From NCBI RefSeq assembly GCF_027942865.1, contig NC_134515.1, positions 1,200,989 through 1,264,988 of the forward strand: 64,000 nt of DNA. The letters run 5' to 3'. Origin of the DNA: Odontesthes bonariensis. Lineage: Eukaryota > Chordata > Actinopteri > Atheriniformes > Atherinopsidae. The translations under genes were made by a program, and so were the position numbers. Positions 11,510 to 22,600 of this stretch are shown here, in pieces. The stretch's first letter is position 1; every line of letters starts with the position of its first letter. Under the pieces are notes generated by a model, which did not search any database, was not told the DNA's origin, and worked only from the letters and a program-made list of their open reading frames with translations.

Positions 11510-14137
11510 GCAGCGCCTCAGGGAAGAGCTCAAGCAGCTAAAGAAGCAATACAAGACCGGAGGAGAAGTTGAGCTGGCCTAGCAGACCTGAGAGCAATCC
11601 TGAGGAAGCAGCTGCTGACCCTGCGGAGGGCAGAGTTCCACAGGAGGAGGCGGAAAGAGAGGGCCAGGAAGAGGGCAGCTCTCCTGGCTAATCCTTTCGA
11701 GTTGACCAAGCAGCTACTTGGCCAAAAGAGGACAGGCCGCCTCACCTGCTCAAAGGAGGAGATCAACAATCACCTCAAGGCCACATACAGCGATCCCAGC
11801 AGAGAGCAACCGCTAGGCCCATGCGATGCACTGGCAGTACCACCTGAGCCTACTTCAGACTTCAACCTGAAGGAGCCGAGCCTAAGTGAAGTGGAGGAAG
11901 TGGTGAGGGGAGCAAGATCAGGCTCAGCACCAGGCCCAAGCGGTGTGCCGTATAAGGTTTACAAGAACTGCCCGAAACTGCCACGCCGGCTTTGGAAGGC
12001 CCTAAAGGAGATCTGGAGGAGAGGGAAGATTGCCCAGCCATGGAGGTACGCTGAGGGAGTGTACATCCCAAAAGAAGAAAAGTCTGAGAACATCGACCAG
12101 TTTCGGGTAATCTCCTTGCTAAGTGTGGAAAGCAAAATCTTCTTCAGTATCGTGGCCAAGAGACTCTCTAACTTCCTGCTGAGCAACACATACATCGACA
12201 CGTCTGTGCAGAAAGGAGGGACACCGGGAGTCCCCGGTTGCCTGGAACACACAGGCGTGGTAACCCAGCTCATCAGGGAGGCGAGAGAGGGAAGAGGTGA
12301 CTTGGCTGTGCTGTGGCTGGATCTCACTAACGCGTACGGTTTCATACCCCACAAGCTAGTGGAGGTCGCACTGGAGAAGCATCACGTACCCCAGAAGGTG
12401 AGAAGCCTCATCCTGGACTACTACAGCAAGTTCAGCTTGAGAGTGTCATCTGGCCAGCTGACATCTGACTGGCACCAGCTGGAAGTGGGCATAATCACCG
12501 GTTGCACCATATCGGTGACCCTCTTCGCACTGGCAATGAATATGCTGGCCAAGGGAGCTGAAACAGAATGCAGAGGTCCACTAAGCAGGTCTGGAGTAAG
12601 GCAACCTCCCATCAGGGCCTTCATGGACGACCTCACAGTGACGACAACATCTGTACCAGGAGCCAGATGGATTCTCCAGGGGTTGGAGAGGATCATGACT
12701 TGGGCACGCATGTGCTTCAAGCCAGCAAAGTCCAGGTCACTGGTTCTACGGAAAGGGAAGGTCTCAGATTCCGCTTCAGGTCGGGAGAACATCTGATCCC
12801 GTCGGTTACTGAGAAACCAGTGAAGAGCCTGGGGAAGGTCTTCAACTGCAGCCTGAATGACAGAGACTCTATCAAGGCAACCAGCGCTGACTTGGATGGA
12901 TGGCTGAGAACAGTGGATAAGTCTGGGCTCCCTGGTAGATTCAAGGCCTGGATGTACCAACATGGGATCCTCCCAAGAATCCTCTGGCCTCTCCTCATAT
13001 ACGAGGTTCCCATGACCGTGGTGGAAGGGTTTGAGCAGAGGGCGAGCAGCTATCTGCGCAGATGGCTGGGGCTACCACGCAGCTTGAGTAACATTGGGCT
13101 GTATGGGAATTCCAACAAGCTCAGGCTCCCTTTTAGCTCGGTCAGGGAGGAGTTCATTGTGACACGGACACGGGAACACCTGCAGTACGTAGGATCCAGG
13201 GACGCCAAAGCGTCCGGGGCAGGAATCGTGGTGAGGACAGGGAGGAAGTGGAGGGCAGCCGATGCAGTCCAGCAGGCAGAGTCTCGGCTGAAGCACAAGG
13301 CCATGCTCGGCACAGTGGCGCAGGGCAGAGCGGGACATGGGGTGTCAACCTCAGCCCAGTACGAGTCTGCCACTGGGAGGGAGAGACAGAGGCTGGTGCA
13401 GGAAGAGGTGCGAGCTTCAGTGGAGGAAGAGCGAACCAGCAGAGCAGTGGCCATGAAGCAGCAAGGGGCCTGGAGGAAGTGGGAGCAGGCGATGGAGCGA
13501 CACATCACCTGGAAGGACATCTGGCAGTGGAACCCCCAGAGGATTAAGTTCTTAATCCAAGGGGTTTACGATGTCCTCCCGAGCCCATCTAACCTGCACA
13601 TATGGGGAAAAATGGAGACACCTGCATGCACCCTTTGTTCCAAGACAGGTACATTAGAGCACATCCTGAGCAGCTGCTCCAAGGCACTGAGCGAGGGGCG
13701 GTATCGATCAGGTCCTCAAATCCATAGCTGAGGCAATCAGCAAGGGGATTAAGGACAGCCGGTACACCCAAGCTACAGCCAAAACCATTCGGTTCGTAAA
13801 GGAAGGACAGAAGCCAGAGAAAGCACCAAGAAACGGCTCGACAGGGTTGCTCTCCACGGCCCGAGACTGGGTTATGACGGTTGACCTGGAGAGGCAGCTG
13901 AAATTCCCCAGCACATCACCCAGTCCAAGATGAGACCAGACATCATCCTGGGGTCCGTTTCACAAAGCAGGTTCAACCAACTCTGAGTCTATTCCTGATC
14001 TCTGAGTTGATCTACTCTGAGATAGAAAACTCTGAGTTTTCGGTTCCAGAAACGCTGATTTGAGTGAGGTTAATCAACTCTGAGTAAGTTCACCTTGAGT
14101 TTAGCGCGTGCACCACAACTTTAAAAAGCCAGCATCA

Positions 14138-14443
14138 ATGGAGCCCCGATTCAACGAGTCACCATGGCAACGGGGAAGAGGAGGGGCTACGTTTTTCACC
14201 AACCTGGAATTGGAAATCTTAATGCGCTCATACGGCGAGTTTCAATACATTTTTAGAAATAAGTGCAACACCGCTGCAGCAGCAAAAGTGTAAGTTTAAA
14301 TGTAGTCCTTTGCAATCACAATAATAATACAGGGAAACTGCTTTAATGGTAGCCCATTCATTTATTTCATTTAGGTGCAATCCTGCAGGGCAGAAGCGCA
14401 CTCTGCATCAGTTTAAGATGAAATATAAAAACATTGTTCAAAC
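14138..14443 (+). pseudogene. Harbinger Myb/SANT-like DNA-binding protein remnant
   Basis: The frame from 14138 has FTNLELEILMRSYGEFQYIF followed by RNKCNTAAAAK. A putative intron (GTAAG at about 14290, TTTAG ending near 14373) leads to CNPAGQKRTLHQFKMKYKNI. This is the Myb/SANT-like trihelix found in Harbinger accessory proteins of fish. The usual stretch between the two parts (about 15 residues) is missing, and nothing downstream continues the protein, so the copy is broken. In intact elements this protein helps transposase bind the transposon ends. Confidence 0.65.
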
Positions 14444-14574
14444 AGGTGAGACCTCGGCATGGAGGCTCATTCTGATCATGTTTTACACTGTAAAGCAAAT
14501 ATTAAGTGGCTATTTGACTGTGCAGTTATTTTATCCCCAACATAATGCTGTTTTCACACACAAACTATGTCTTC

Positions 14575-14790
14575 TCATCTATATCATCCATCCATCCATT
14601 ATCTATACACCGCTGAATCCGTCAGTCGGGTCGGGGGGGGGCTGGAGCCTATCCCAGCAGTCAATGGGCAAGAGGCGGGGTACACCCTGGACAGGCCGCC
14701 AGTCCATCACAGGGCCACATAGAGACAAACGAGACAAACAACCATACACACTCACTCCTAAGGATAATTTAGAGTCATCATCTATATCAT
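14575..14790 (+). mobile_element. Short dispersed retroposed repeat nested in the Harbinger element
   Basis: A 190-bp body (ATCCATCCATTATCTATACA, then GGCTGGAGCCTATCCCAGCA and GGCGGGGTACACCCTGGACA) is typical of an abundant teleost dispersed repeat. It is bracketed by a perfect 13-bp direct repeat TCATCTATATCAT (14575-14587 and 14778-14790), the hallmark of LINE-mediated insertion. This is the youngest layer of a three-level nest. Confidence 0.8.
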
Positions 14791-15998
14791 GTTCTGTTAA
14801 ATAATTAAGCCTATTTAAACTAACACAGACTTCTACTGAGCCAACAGAAAGAAGGCAGATGCCCGTAAAACGGGTGGTGGCCACCACCTCTAACGGGAGG
14901 GCAGTGGCTGAGGGAATCCACCCCAAGAGACAAGTGTCTTTATAAAATATAATAGGCTTATATATGTCTTTTTTAAGCCTATTCATACAAATATTTGTCT
15001 TTTATGTCTTTTTTTTCTTTTGTCCCAACACATTCTGATGGTGCCGCTCAAAAAGATAATTGTCTGTAAATGCAAAAATCTATGCGCGGTCTGATAACCA
15101 TCTCCGACGAATATCTCTGCGCAATAATGCTGCACCTTCATCCACGGGATCGTTGTCTAAAGGACATGTTGGTGAAAAAAGTTGCCTCCTACTGTGCCTA
15201 ATGGACTTTAGAAGTAGAAGAACTCGCTCTGCTGACTGAATGAATGAGGAAATCAAATGGCGTGAGGCTGAAAGACGGCGGAGACAGAAAGAAACTCGAG
15301 GTTTCTTGAATAAAACCTGGTCCCGACCAGGTTAGGTTCAGAGAGTCTGTTACTCCGGTAACTGACCGTGAGGTTAAGTTACCTCTCTTTGTGAAACAGG
15401 CTAGAGTTACCCCTCTTTCTCGGGGTTGAGTTACCTCCCTTTGTGAAACGGAATACTCAGGGTTTCCCTCATTTCAGGGTTAATCAACTCAGAGTTTTCA
15501 CTAAACCTGCTACGTGAAACGGACCTCTGGTCTCGGAGGCTACAAGGCAACTCGTCATGCTCGAGTTGACAGTTCCATGGGAAGATAGGATGGAGGAGGC
15601 ACAGGAGAGAAGGAGGGAGAAATACCAGGAGCTGGTAGAGGACTGTCGTAGGAATGGCTGGAGGACCAGATGCATGCCAGTGGAGGTGGGGAGCCGGGGA
15701 TTTGCCAGCCACTCCCTGAGCAAGGCCTACGGCACACTAGGCATAACGGGTGGCAATCGGAAGAGAGCCATCAACAGCAATGCAGAGGCTGCTGAGAAAG
15801 CATCCAGATGGCTCTGGCTGAAGAGGGGAGATAGGTGGGGGGAGTAGAATGCCACTTGGACACAGGCCGGGGTCTGATCACCCCCAGTCGGGTCGCCTGG
15901 ACGAGGGTGTCTGTTGCGAGACCCGAAACATCCAGTGACTCCAGGAAACAACACTGATGATGTGTCCAAGTCAGTGCATCAGGGGATGTTTGCAAAAC

Positions 15999-16370
15999 TA
16001 AAATAAAATTATTATTAATAATAATAATAATAATAATAATAAATATTTATGGGTCAAATCAGCTGATAAAAATAAAGCTTGTGTTTCAGGAACAACTTAA
16101 TAAATATCTACTTTCTGGCTGATGTTAAAAATAAAATAAAAACAATCTTTCATTTCTTTAAGCAAAATATTTATTTTTTGCTGTTATCATTACTTTTATG
16201 TCAAATAAAAGTTGTTTTATTTGACACAAAAGTAATAATAATAATAATAATAATAATAATATATATTTATGGGTAAAATAAGCTGATAAAAATAAAGCTT
16301 GTGTTTCTGGAACAACTTAATAAAATATCTACTTTCTGGCTGATGTTAAAAATAAAATAAAAATAGTTTT
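15999..16370. repeat. AT-rich tandem array with (TAA)n (right part)
   Basis: Continuation of the array at 10950-11509 after the LINE: (AAT)n, then TGGGTCAAATCAGCTGATAA and TAAAGCTTGTGTTTCAGGAA, with one further full copy to about 16370. It ends about 60 bp before the otud5 promoter motifs. Confidence 0.8.
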
Positions 16371-16379
16371 TTTCTGTCA

Positions 16380-16692
16380 AAGGTTCGATTGACGGCATGA
16401 CGTAAAAACTGCTGTCGCAACCAGGAAGTGACGTCACCGCGCCCCGTCAGCCTGTGTTGATGTTTTGGAGAACGGGAAGACTGGCGACGCTTTTTGTTTT
16501 TGTTCAACCGAACCGTCGAAAAGAAGCCGAGTCGCCGCTTCTGCCGCCCGCTTCTGTTCGCTAAGGGCCTTATCTCGGTGTTGGGAGCCGCACGGCCGGG
16601 CCAGAGGGCGCACAGACCGACTCTTTTGATCCAGAACGGGAGGACTTGTCACCCTCTGACCCCCTCCCCGCTCCCCGCACACATCCTCCACC
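16380..16692 (+). promoter_or_regulatory. otud5: otud5 CpG-rich promoter and 5' UTR with an ETS-CRE pair
   Basis: The sequence changes sharply from AT-rich repeat to CpG-rich DNA. A full palindromic cAMP-response element TGACGTCA lies at 16429-16436, overlapping an ETS-like CAGGAAGTG at 16422-16430. A half-site TGACGTAA lies at about 16398. There is no TATA box. This arrangement fits a housekeeping CpG-island promoter; the start site probably lies shortly downstream of the motifs. Confidence 0.6.
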
Positions 16693-19600
16693 ATGACGAT
16701 CCTCCCGAAGAAGAAGCCCAGCTCCGGGGTCGGCGTCTCGGATCACGCCGATGACAGCGATCGCCGGAGCGGCTCGGACCCGCATCAACACCAGCACCCG
16801 CACGCAGGGCGGACGGGAGCCAGACCGAGGGCTTCGCCTCCGCCGTGGTCCTACCAGACCGCTCCGCCCTCCGCCCGGGACGACCGGCGGAGCATCGAGG
16901 CGAGCTCCCGGCCGCAGCAGGCCTCTCCGCCGCCCGTCGGCTCCGCGGCCCCGGCGGGGCCGGTCGACGGTCGGGATGGCAGCGGTGGGATGGTCGCCGG
17001 GTCCCGCGGGGAGCTCGTCGTGTCGGCCGGTGTTGCCGGATGCGGCGGCGGCATCGGCAGCTGCTGCTCCGGGCCCGGGCTGAGCAAGAGGCGGCGGCAG
17101 GCGGGCACCTGCTCCGGTGGGGTGGCGGCGGCTCTGGCCGGGGGAGGCCAGCCCGGGGTGGCCGGACCAGGGGGTGTGGGCTCCAGCCAGGACACGGAGG
17201 AAGGAGCCGGGAACAATAGCGAAGACGAGTATGAGAACGCCGCCCGGCTGCAGTCCATGGACCCGGTCACCGTAGAGCAGGTAGGAGGCTAACGCTGCTA
17301 GCTCCGATGCTAACGGTGATGCTAACAGCGATGTTAACAGTGATGCTAGCACCGATGCTAACAGTGATGCTAGCAGTGATGCTAGCTAGAACAGCGATAA
17401 ATTTATCTAAATAAACATAGCTAAATTGACTTTTGCTCTGTTATAGTTATACCAATCTTACTGTTAGCTAAAATTAATGTTTTTATTTACCTATATTTCT
17501 GTGTTGTATTTTTTCTGTATTTCTGAATGTCTTTATGTAAAGCACATTGAGTTGCCTGTGGTATGAAATGCGCTATATAAATAAAGATTGATTGATAGCA
17601 GTGATGCTAGCAGCGATGCTAACGGTGATGCTAACTGCTACAAAGGTTGTTCTGGAGGCTGTTGGGCTTTAAAGGCGCGTGTTGGAGGGGCAGATAAAAG
17701 CGGGAACTGAGCAGGTACCTAAAACTCAGTGTGTTTTATATAAATATAAAAAATAAGCGTTTTTTATTTATTTATATAAATATATCCGGTCATGTAATCA
17801 TGTAAAAGTCACACCTGTGTTCACCTCTGACACGGCCCCGTTTTCATAAAGCTTCGGGTAACCATAGCAACGGCATCGATGCTTCAGGCACCAACAGGTG
17901 ACAGAAGCACCGAGCTGTCATTGTTCCGCCTGAGTTTAAAAACACCTGCCCAGGTAACTGAGGCACACCTGAGTGTTAAACAGCTTTTCAGCTAAAAAAA
18001 AAAAAAAAAAAAAAAAAAAGGTTGTTTCCAGGAGACTTTGGGACGAATTCTTAGCTTCTAAATATGTTGAGTTTGAAGAAGTGGTCACATGACCTGCTGT
18101 GTTGGACCACCTGGTCACATGACCTGCTGTGTTGGACCACCTGGTCACATGACCTGCTGTGTTGGACCACCTGGTCACATGACCTGCTGTGTTTGGCCAC
18201 CTGGTCACATGACCTGCTGTGTTGGACCACCTGGTCACATGACCTGCTGTGTTTGGCCACCTGGTCACATGACCTGCTGTGTTGGGCCACCTGGTCACAT
18301 GACCTGCTGTGTTTGGCCACCTGGTCACATGACCTGCTGTGTTTGCCCTCAGCTGACTCCACCTGCTGCAGGTGTGTTAACATCTGGGGGTCCGGTTTAT
18401 GACCTCATGTGGTGTTCTCCTCAGTGAGAAACATCTGGAGGGTAAAGTCAGAGGGAAACTGCTTCAGGAGCAGCTGGATGTGGCTCTGAGACTCCAGATG
18501 TTGAATAAAACAGCTGCAGATGCTTCATCTGAAGGTTCTGAACCCGCCGATGGACCGGGCCCTGAGGGTTCTGAGGGTTCTGAACCCGCTGATGGACCGG
18601 GCCCTGAGGGTTCTGAAGGTTCTGAACCCGCCGATGGACCGGGCCCTGAGGGTTCTGAGGGTTCTGAACCCGCCGATGGACCGGGCCCTGAGGGTTCTGA
18701 ACCCGCTGATGGACCGGGCCCTGAGGGTTCTGAACCCGCCGATGGACCGGGCCCTGAGGGTTCTGAACCCGCTGATGGACCGGGCCCTGAGGGTTCTGAG
18801 GGTTCTGAACCCGCCGATGGACCGGGCCCTGAGGGTTCTGAGGGTTCTGAACCCGCTGATGGACCGGGCCCTGAGGGTTCTGAGGGTTCTGAACCCGCCG
18901 ATGGACCGGGCCCTGAGGGTTCTGAGGGTTCTGAACCCGCTGATGGACCGGGCCCTGAGGGTTCTGAACCCGCCGATGGACCGGGCCCTGAGGGTTCTGA
19001 ACCCGCTGATGGACCGGGCCCTGAGGGTTCTGAGGGTTCTGAACCCGCCGATGGACCGGGCCCTGAGGGTTCTGAAGGTTCGGCCCTGAGGGTTCTGAGG
19101 GTTCTGAACCCGCCGATGGACCGGGCCCTGAGGGTTCTGAAGGTTCGGCCCTGAGGGTTCTGAAGGTTCTGAACCCGCTGATGGACCGGGCCCTAAAGGT
19201 TCTGGTGGAACCACCTGCAGTCCGTCTGTATCTCAGAGAATGTTTCAGAGTTTCTCTTTGATCGGGTGTGAAATGGAGCTGAACCAGAACCCGTCCGCTG
19301 ACACGTCAGAACCTTTAGACCCGAATCTTTCACAGAGCTCCTCTGAGGTCGATAAAAACGGGTTCAAATGTCTTTTCCTCAGCGTAATTTCTCCAGGCCA
19401 AGGCTTTAAAGGGACAGTTCGCCTCTTTAAAGGGACAGTTCGCCTCTTTAAAGGGACAGTTCTCCTCTTTAAAGGGACAGTTCTCCTCTTTAAAGGGACA
19501 GTTCGCCTCTTTAAAGGGACAGTTCGCCTCTTTAAAGGGACAGTTCTCCTCTTTAAAGGGACAGTTCTCCTCTTTAAAGGGACAGTTCGCCTCTTTAAAG

Positions 19601-22600
19601 GGACAGTTCGCCTCTTTAAAAGGACAGTTCTCCTCTTTAAAGGGACAGTTCGCCTCTTTAAAGGGACAGTTCGCCTCTTTAAAGGGACAGTTCGCCTCTT
19701 CTGACATGAAGCTGTGTGACATCCCATATCAGCAGCATCATTTCTGAACATCTTCTTACCCCCTGCTGCGTCCTGTGAGCAGAGTTCCAGCCTCGTTTTG
19801 GTGTTGATGAAGGTAGTCCGGCTAGTTGGCTGGGGTTTAAAAAATAAAGCGTCTTGCTTCTCAGAACAATATGCGTTCAACAGAGTAATACATTTGCATC
19901 ACAAAATGGTTCTCCAGGAAAAAGTCAGACCTCACCATCTCTTGGCCCTATTTTCTCTCCCTTCGTATCACTGCCTGCTGTGCAGACCGAGCAGCAAACA
20001 GCGTAACAGGCGCGGCTGTCGGCAGGCGGCAGCAGGCAGTGATACGAAGGGAGAGAAAATAGGGCCAAGAGATTGTGAGCTCTGACTTTCTCCTGGAGAA
20101 CCATTTTGTGATGCAAATGTATTACTCTGTTGAACGCATATTGTTCTGAGAAGCAAGACGCTTTATTTTTTAAACCCCAGCCAACTAGCCGGACTACCTT
20201 CATCAACACCAAAACGAGGCTGGAACTCTGCTCACAGGACGCAGCAGGGGGAAGAAGATGTTCAGAAATGATGCTGCTGATATGGGATGTTACACAGCTT
20301 CATGTCAGAAGAGGCGAACTGTCCCTTTAAAGAGGCGAACTGTCCCTTTAAAGAGGCGAACTGTCCCTTTAAAGAGGCGAACTGTCCCTTTAAAGAGGCG
20401 AACTGTCCCTTTAAGGTTCTGAGTTCTTTTTCTTTAGTTTCTGACGGCGGCGCATCAGGTTGGTCCTCCCACCTGAACCTGATTATTGAAAATGACCCGT
20501 TTTCTAAACTCTGCACAGATGTGTCTCCAGCTGATCTGTGTGTGTGTGTCCAGCTGATCTGTGTGTGTGTGTCCAGCTGATCTGTGTGTGTGTGTCCAGC
20601 TGATCTGTGTGTGTGTGTCCAGCTGATCTGTGTGTGTGTGTCCAGCTGATCTGTGTGTGTGTGTCCAGCTGATCTGTGTGTGTGTGTCCAGCTGATCTGT
20701 GTGTGTCTCCAGCTGATCTGTGTGTGTCTCCAGCTGATCTGTGTGTGTCTCCAGCTGATCTGTGTGTGTCTCCAGCTGATTTGTGTGTGTGTGTCCAGCT
20801 GATCTGTGTGTGTCTCCAGCTGATTTGTGTGTGTGTGTCCAGCTGATCTGTGTGTGTCTCCAGCTGATCTGTGTGTGTGTGTCCAGCTGATCTGTGTGTG
20901 TGTGTCTCCAGCTGATCTGTGTGTGTGTGTCTCCAGCTGATCTGTGTGTGTCTCCAGCTGATCTGTGTGTGTCTCCAGCTGATCTGTGTGTGTGTCCAGC
21001 TGATCTGTGTGTGTCTCCAGCTGATCTGTGTGTGTCTCCAGCTGATCTGTGTGTGTGTCCAGCTGATCTGTGTGTGTCTCCAGCTGATCTGTGTGTGTCT
21101 CCAGCTGATCTGTGTGTGTGTCTCCAGCTGATCTGTGTGTGTGTCTCCAGCTGATCTGTGTGTGTCTCCAGCTGATCTGTGTGTGTGTCTCCAGCTGATC
21201 TGTGTGTGTCTCCAGCTGATCTGTGTGTGTGTCTCCAGCTGATCTGTGTGTGTGTGTCCAGCTGATCTGTGTGTGTCTCCAGCTGATCTGTGTGTGTCTC
21301 CAGCTGATCTGTGTGTGTCTCCAGCTGATCTGTGTGTGTGTCTCCAGCTGATCTGTGTGTGTGTCCAGCTGATCTGTGTGTGTGTCTCCAGCTGATCTGT
21401 GTGTGTCTCCAGCTGATCTGTGTGTGTCTCCAGCTGATCTGTGTGTGTCTCCAGCTGATCTGTGTGTGTCTCCAGCTGATCTGTGTGTGTCTCCAGCTGA
21501 TCTGTGTGTGTCTCCAGCTGATCTGTGTGTGTGTCTCCAGCTGATCTGTGTGTGTCTCCAGCTGATCTGTGTGTGTCTCCAGCTGATGTGATCTCTCTGT
21601 GTGTTCAGCAGGAACACTGGTTTGAAAAGGGTCTGCAGGAGAAGAAAGGATTCGTCATAAAGAAGATGAAGGAGGACGGAGCGTGCCTGTTCAGAGCCGT
21701 AGGTGAGTCCCTGCACTTCCTCTGCCAGGCAGCAGGGGGCAGCGATGAGCTGAGATGTAAAAACAGAAACAGCAGGAAACCAGAAAGTTTTGTTTTTAAT
21801 CAGAAAGTTTTGTTTTTAATCAGAAAGTTTTGTTTTTAATCAGAAAGTTTGATACTTTGTGAGGATGTTTTTCAGCTGCAAACACAGTTAAACTCCGGTT
21901 CAAAGTGAACTGAAGGTAGTTTGGTGCTGAAGTTCATAAAAAGCTGTGCAGAGCGTTAATAAAGTGAGAAAATTAAGCCTCCCGCACACTTCTGCTGGAG
22001 CTTTAACACAAACTGAAGCCTCCAGAGGTCAAAAGTCCGCTTTGATAAACCATAAATGAGCATAAAGCAGCATCTCAGCCACACAGGAAGTATCGGCTGG
22101 ATTGGCTTTTAGTGTCGAACAGCAAACAGAAGGCAGGGCTGCAAAGATCACCGTTATTTATCCCGATTATTCACAGAGTTTAGTCAAATCGGAGCTGTTT
22201 AAATGGTTCAAACCTGCAGGAAACAGTCGGTGCCGGTTGATGTTGGACCGTTAACAACCATCGACTGGTTAGCATCACTGATGATCTGTTCATGTTAGCA
22301 TCACTGATGATCTGTTCATGTTAGCATCACTGATGATCTGTTCCTGTTAGCATCACTGATGATCTGTTCCTGTTAGCATCACTGATGATCTGTTCCTGTT
22401 AGCATCACAGATGATCTGTTCATGTTAGCATCACTGATGATCTGTTCCTGTTAGCATCACAGATGATCTGTTCATGTTAGCATCACTGATGATCTGTTCC
22501 TGTTAGCATCACTGATGATCTGTTCCTGTTAGCATCACTGATGATCTGTTACTGTTAGCATCACTGATGATCTGTTCCTGTTAGCATCACTGATGATCTG

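Larger units (their letters stand above)
13951..15526. mobile_element. PIF/Harbinger-type DNA transposon nested in the LINE
   Basis: The left end GGGTCCGTTTCAC and right end GTGAAACGGACCT are inverted repeats differing at the outermost base. CTG flanks both sides (13948-13950 and 15527-15529). Removing the element and one CTG restores the LINE endonuclease frame exactly, so both ends and the 3-bp target duplication are supported. Subterminal repeats of the type AACTCTGAGT and ACTCAGAGTT continue inward. The Myb/SANT-like remnant at 14138-14443 fits the accessory protein of this superfamily. No intact transposase is visible. Confidence 0.85.
11510..15998 (+). mobile_element. Decayed REL-endonuclease LINE (R2/R4/NeSL-like) inserted at a (TAA)n tract
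   Basis: One long reading frame is broken by frameshifts near 12770, 13700 and 13905 and by the Harbinger insertion at 13951-15526. From the 5' side the parts are: a basic region; reverse transcriptase with APGPSGVPYK, the palm motif LDLTNAYG and the catalytic AFMDDLTV; a thumb region; a CX2CX7HX4C zinc knuckle (CTLCSKTGTLEHILSSC) at about 13625-13680; then RPDIIL before the insertion and LELTVPWEDR after it (15553 on). The last two form the PD-(D/E)XK-type restriction-like endonuclease of early-branching LINEs. The stop TAG is at 15845-15847, followed by about 150 bp of 3' UTR. The copy lacks its 5' end. TAAAATAAAATTA plus TAA repeats flank both ends (11476 on and 15999 on), which looks like a target duplication from target-primed reverse transcription. 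Confidence 0.85.

Noticed and set aside
16570-17352. 260-codon minus-strand frame opposite otud5 exon 1
   Set aside because: GC-rich antisense of a confirmed exon; no recognisable domain.
18425-19154. Extra otud5 exon after the acceptor-like TTCTCCTCAG
   Set aside because: Exon 1 ends in phase 0 and joining here reads TGA at once. Exon 1 to 21609 gives the conserved [10 protein letters not shown] junction.
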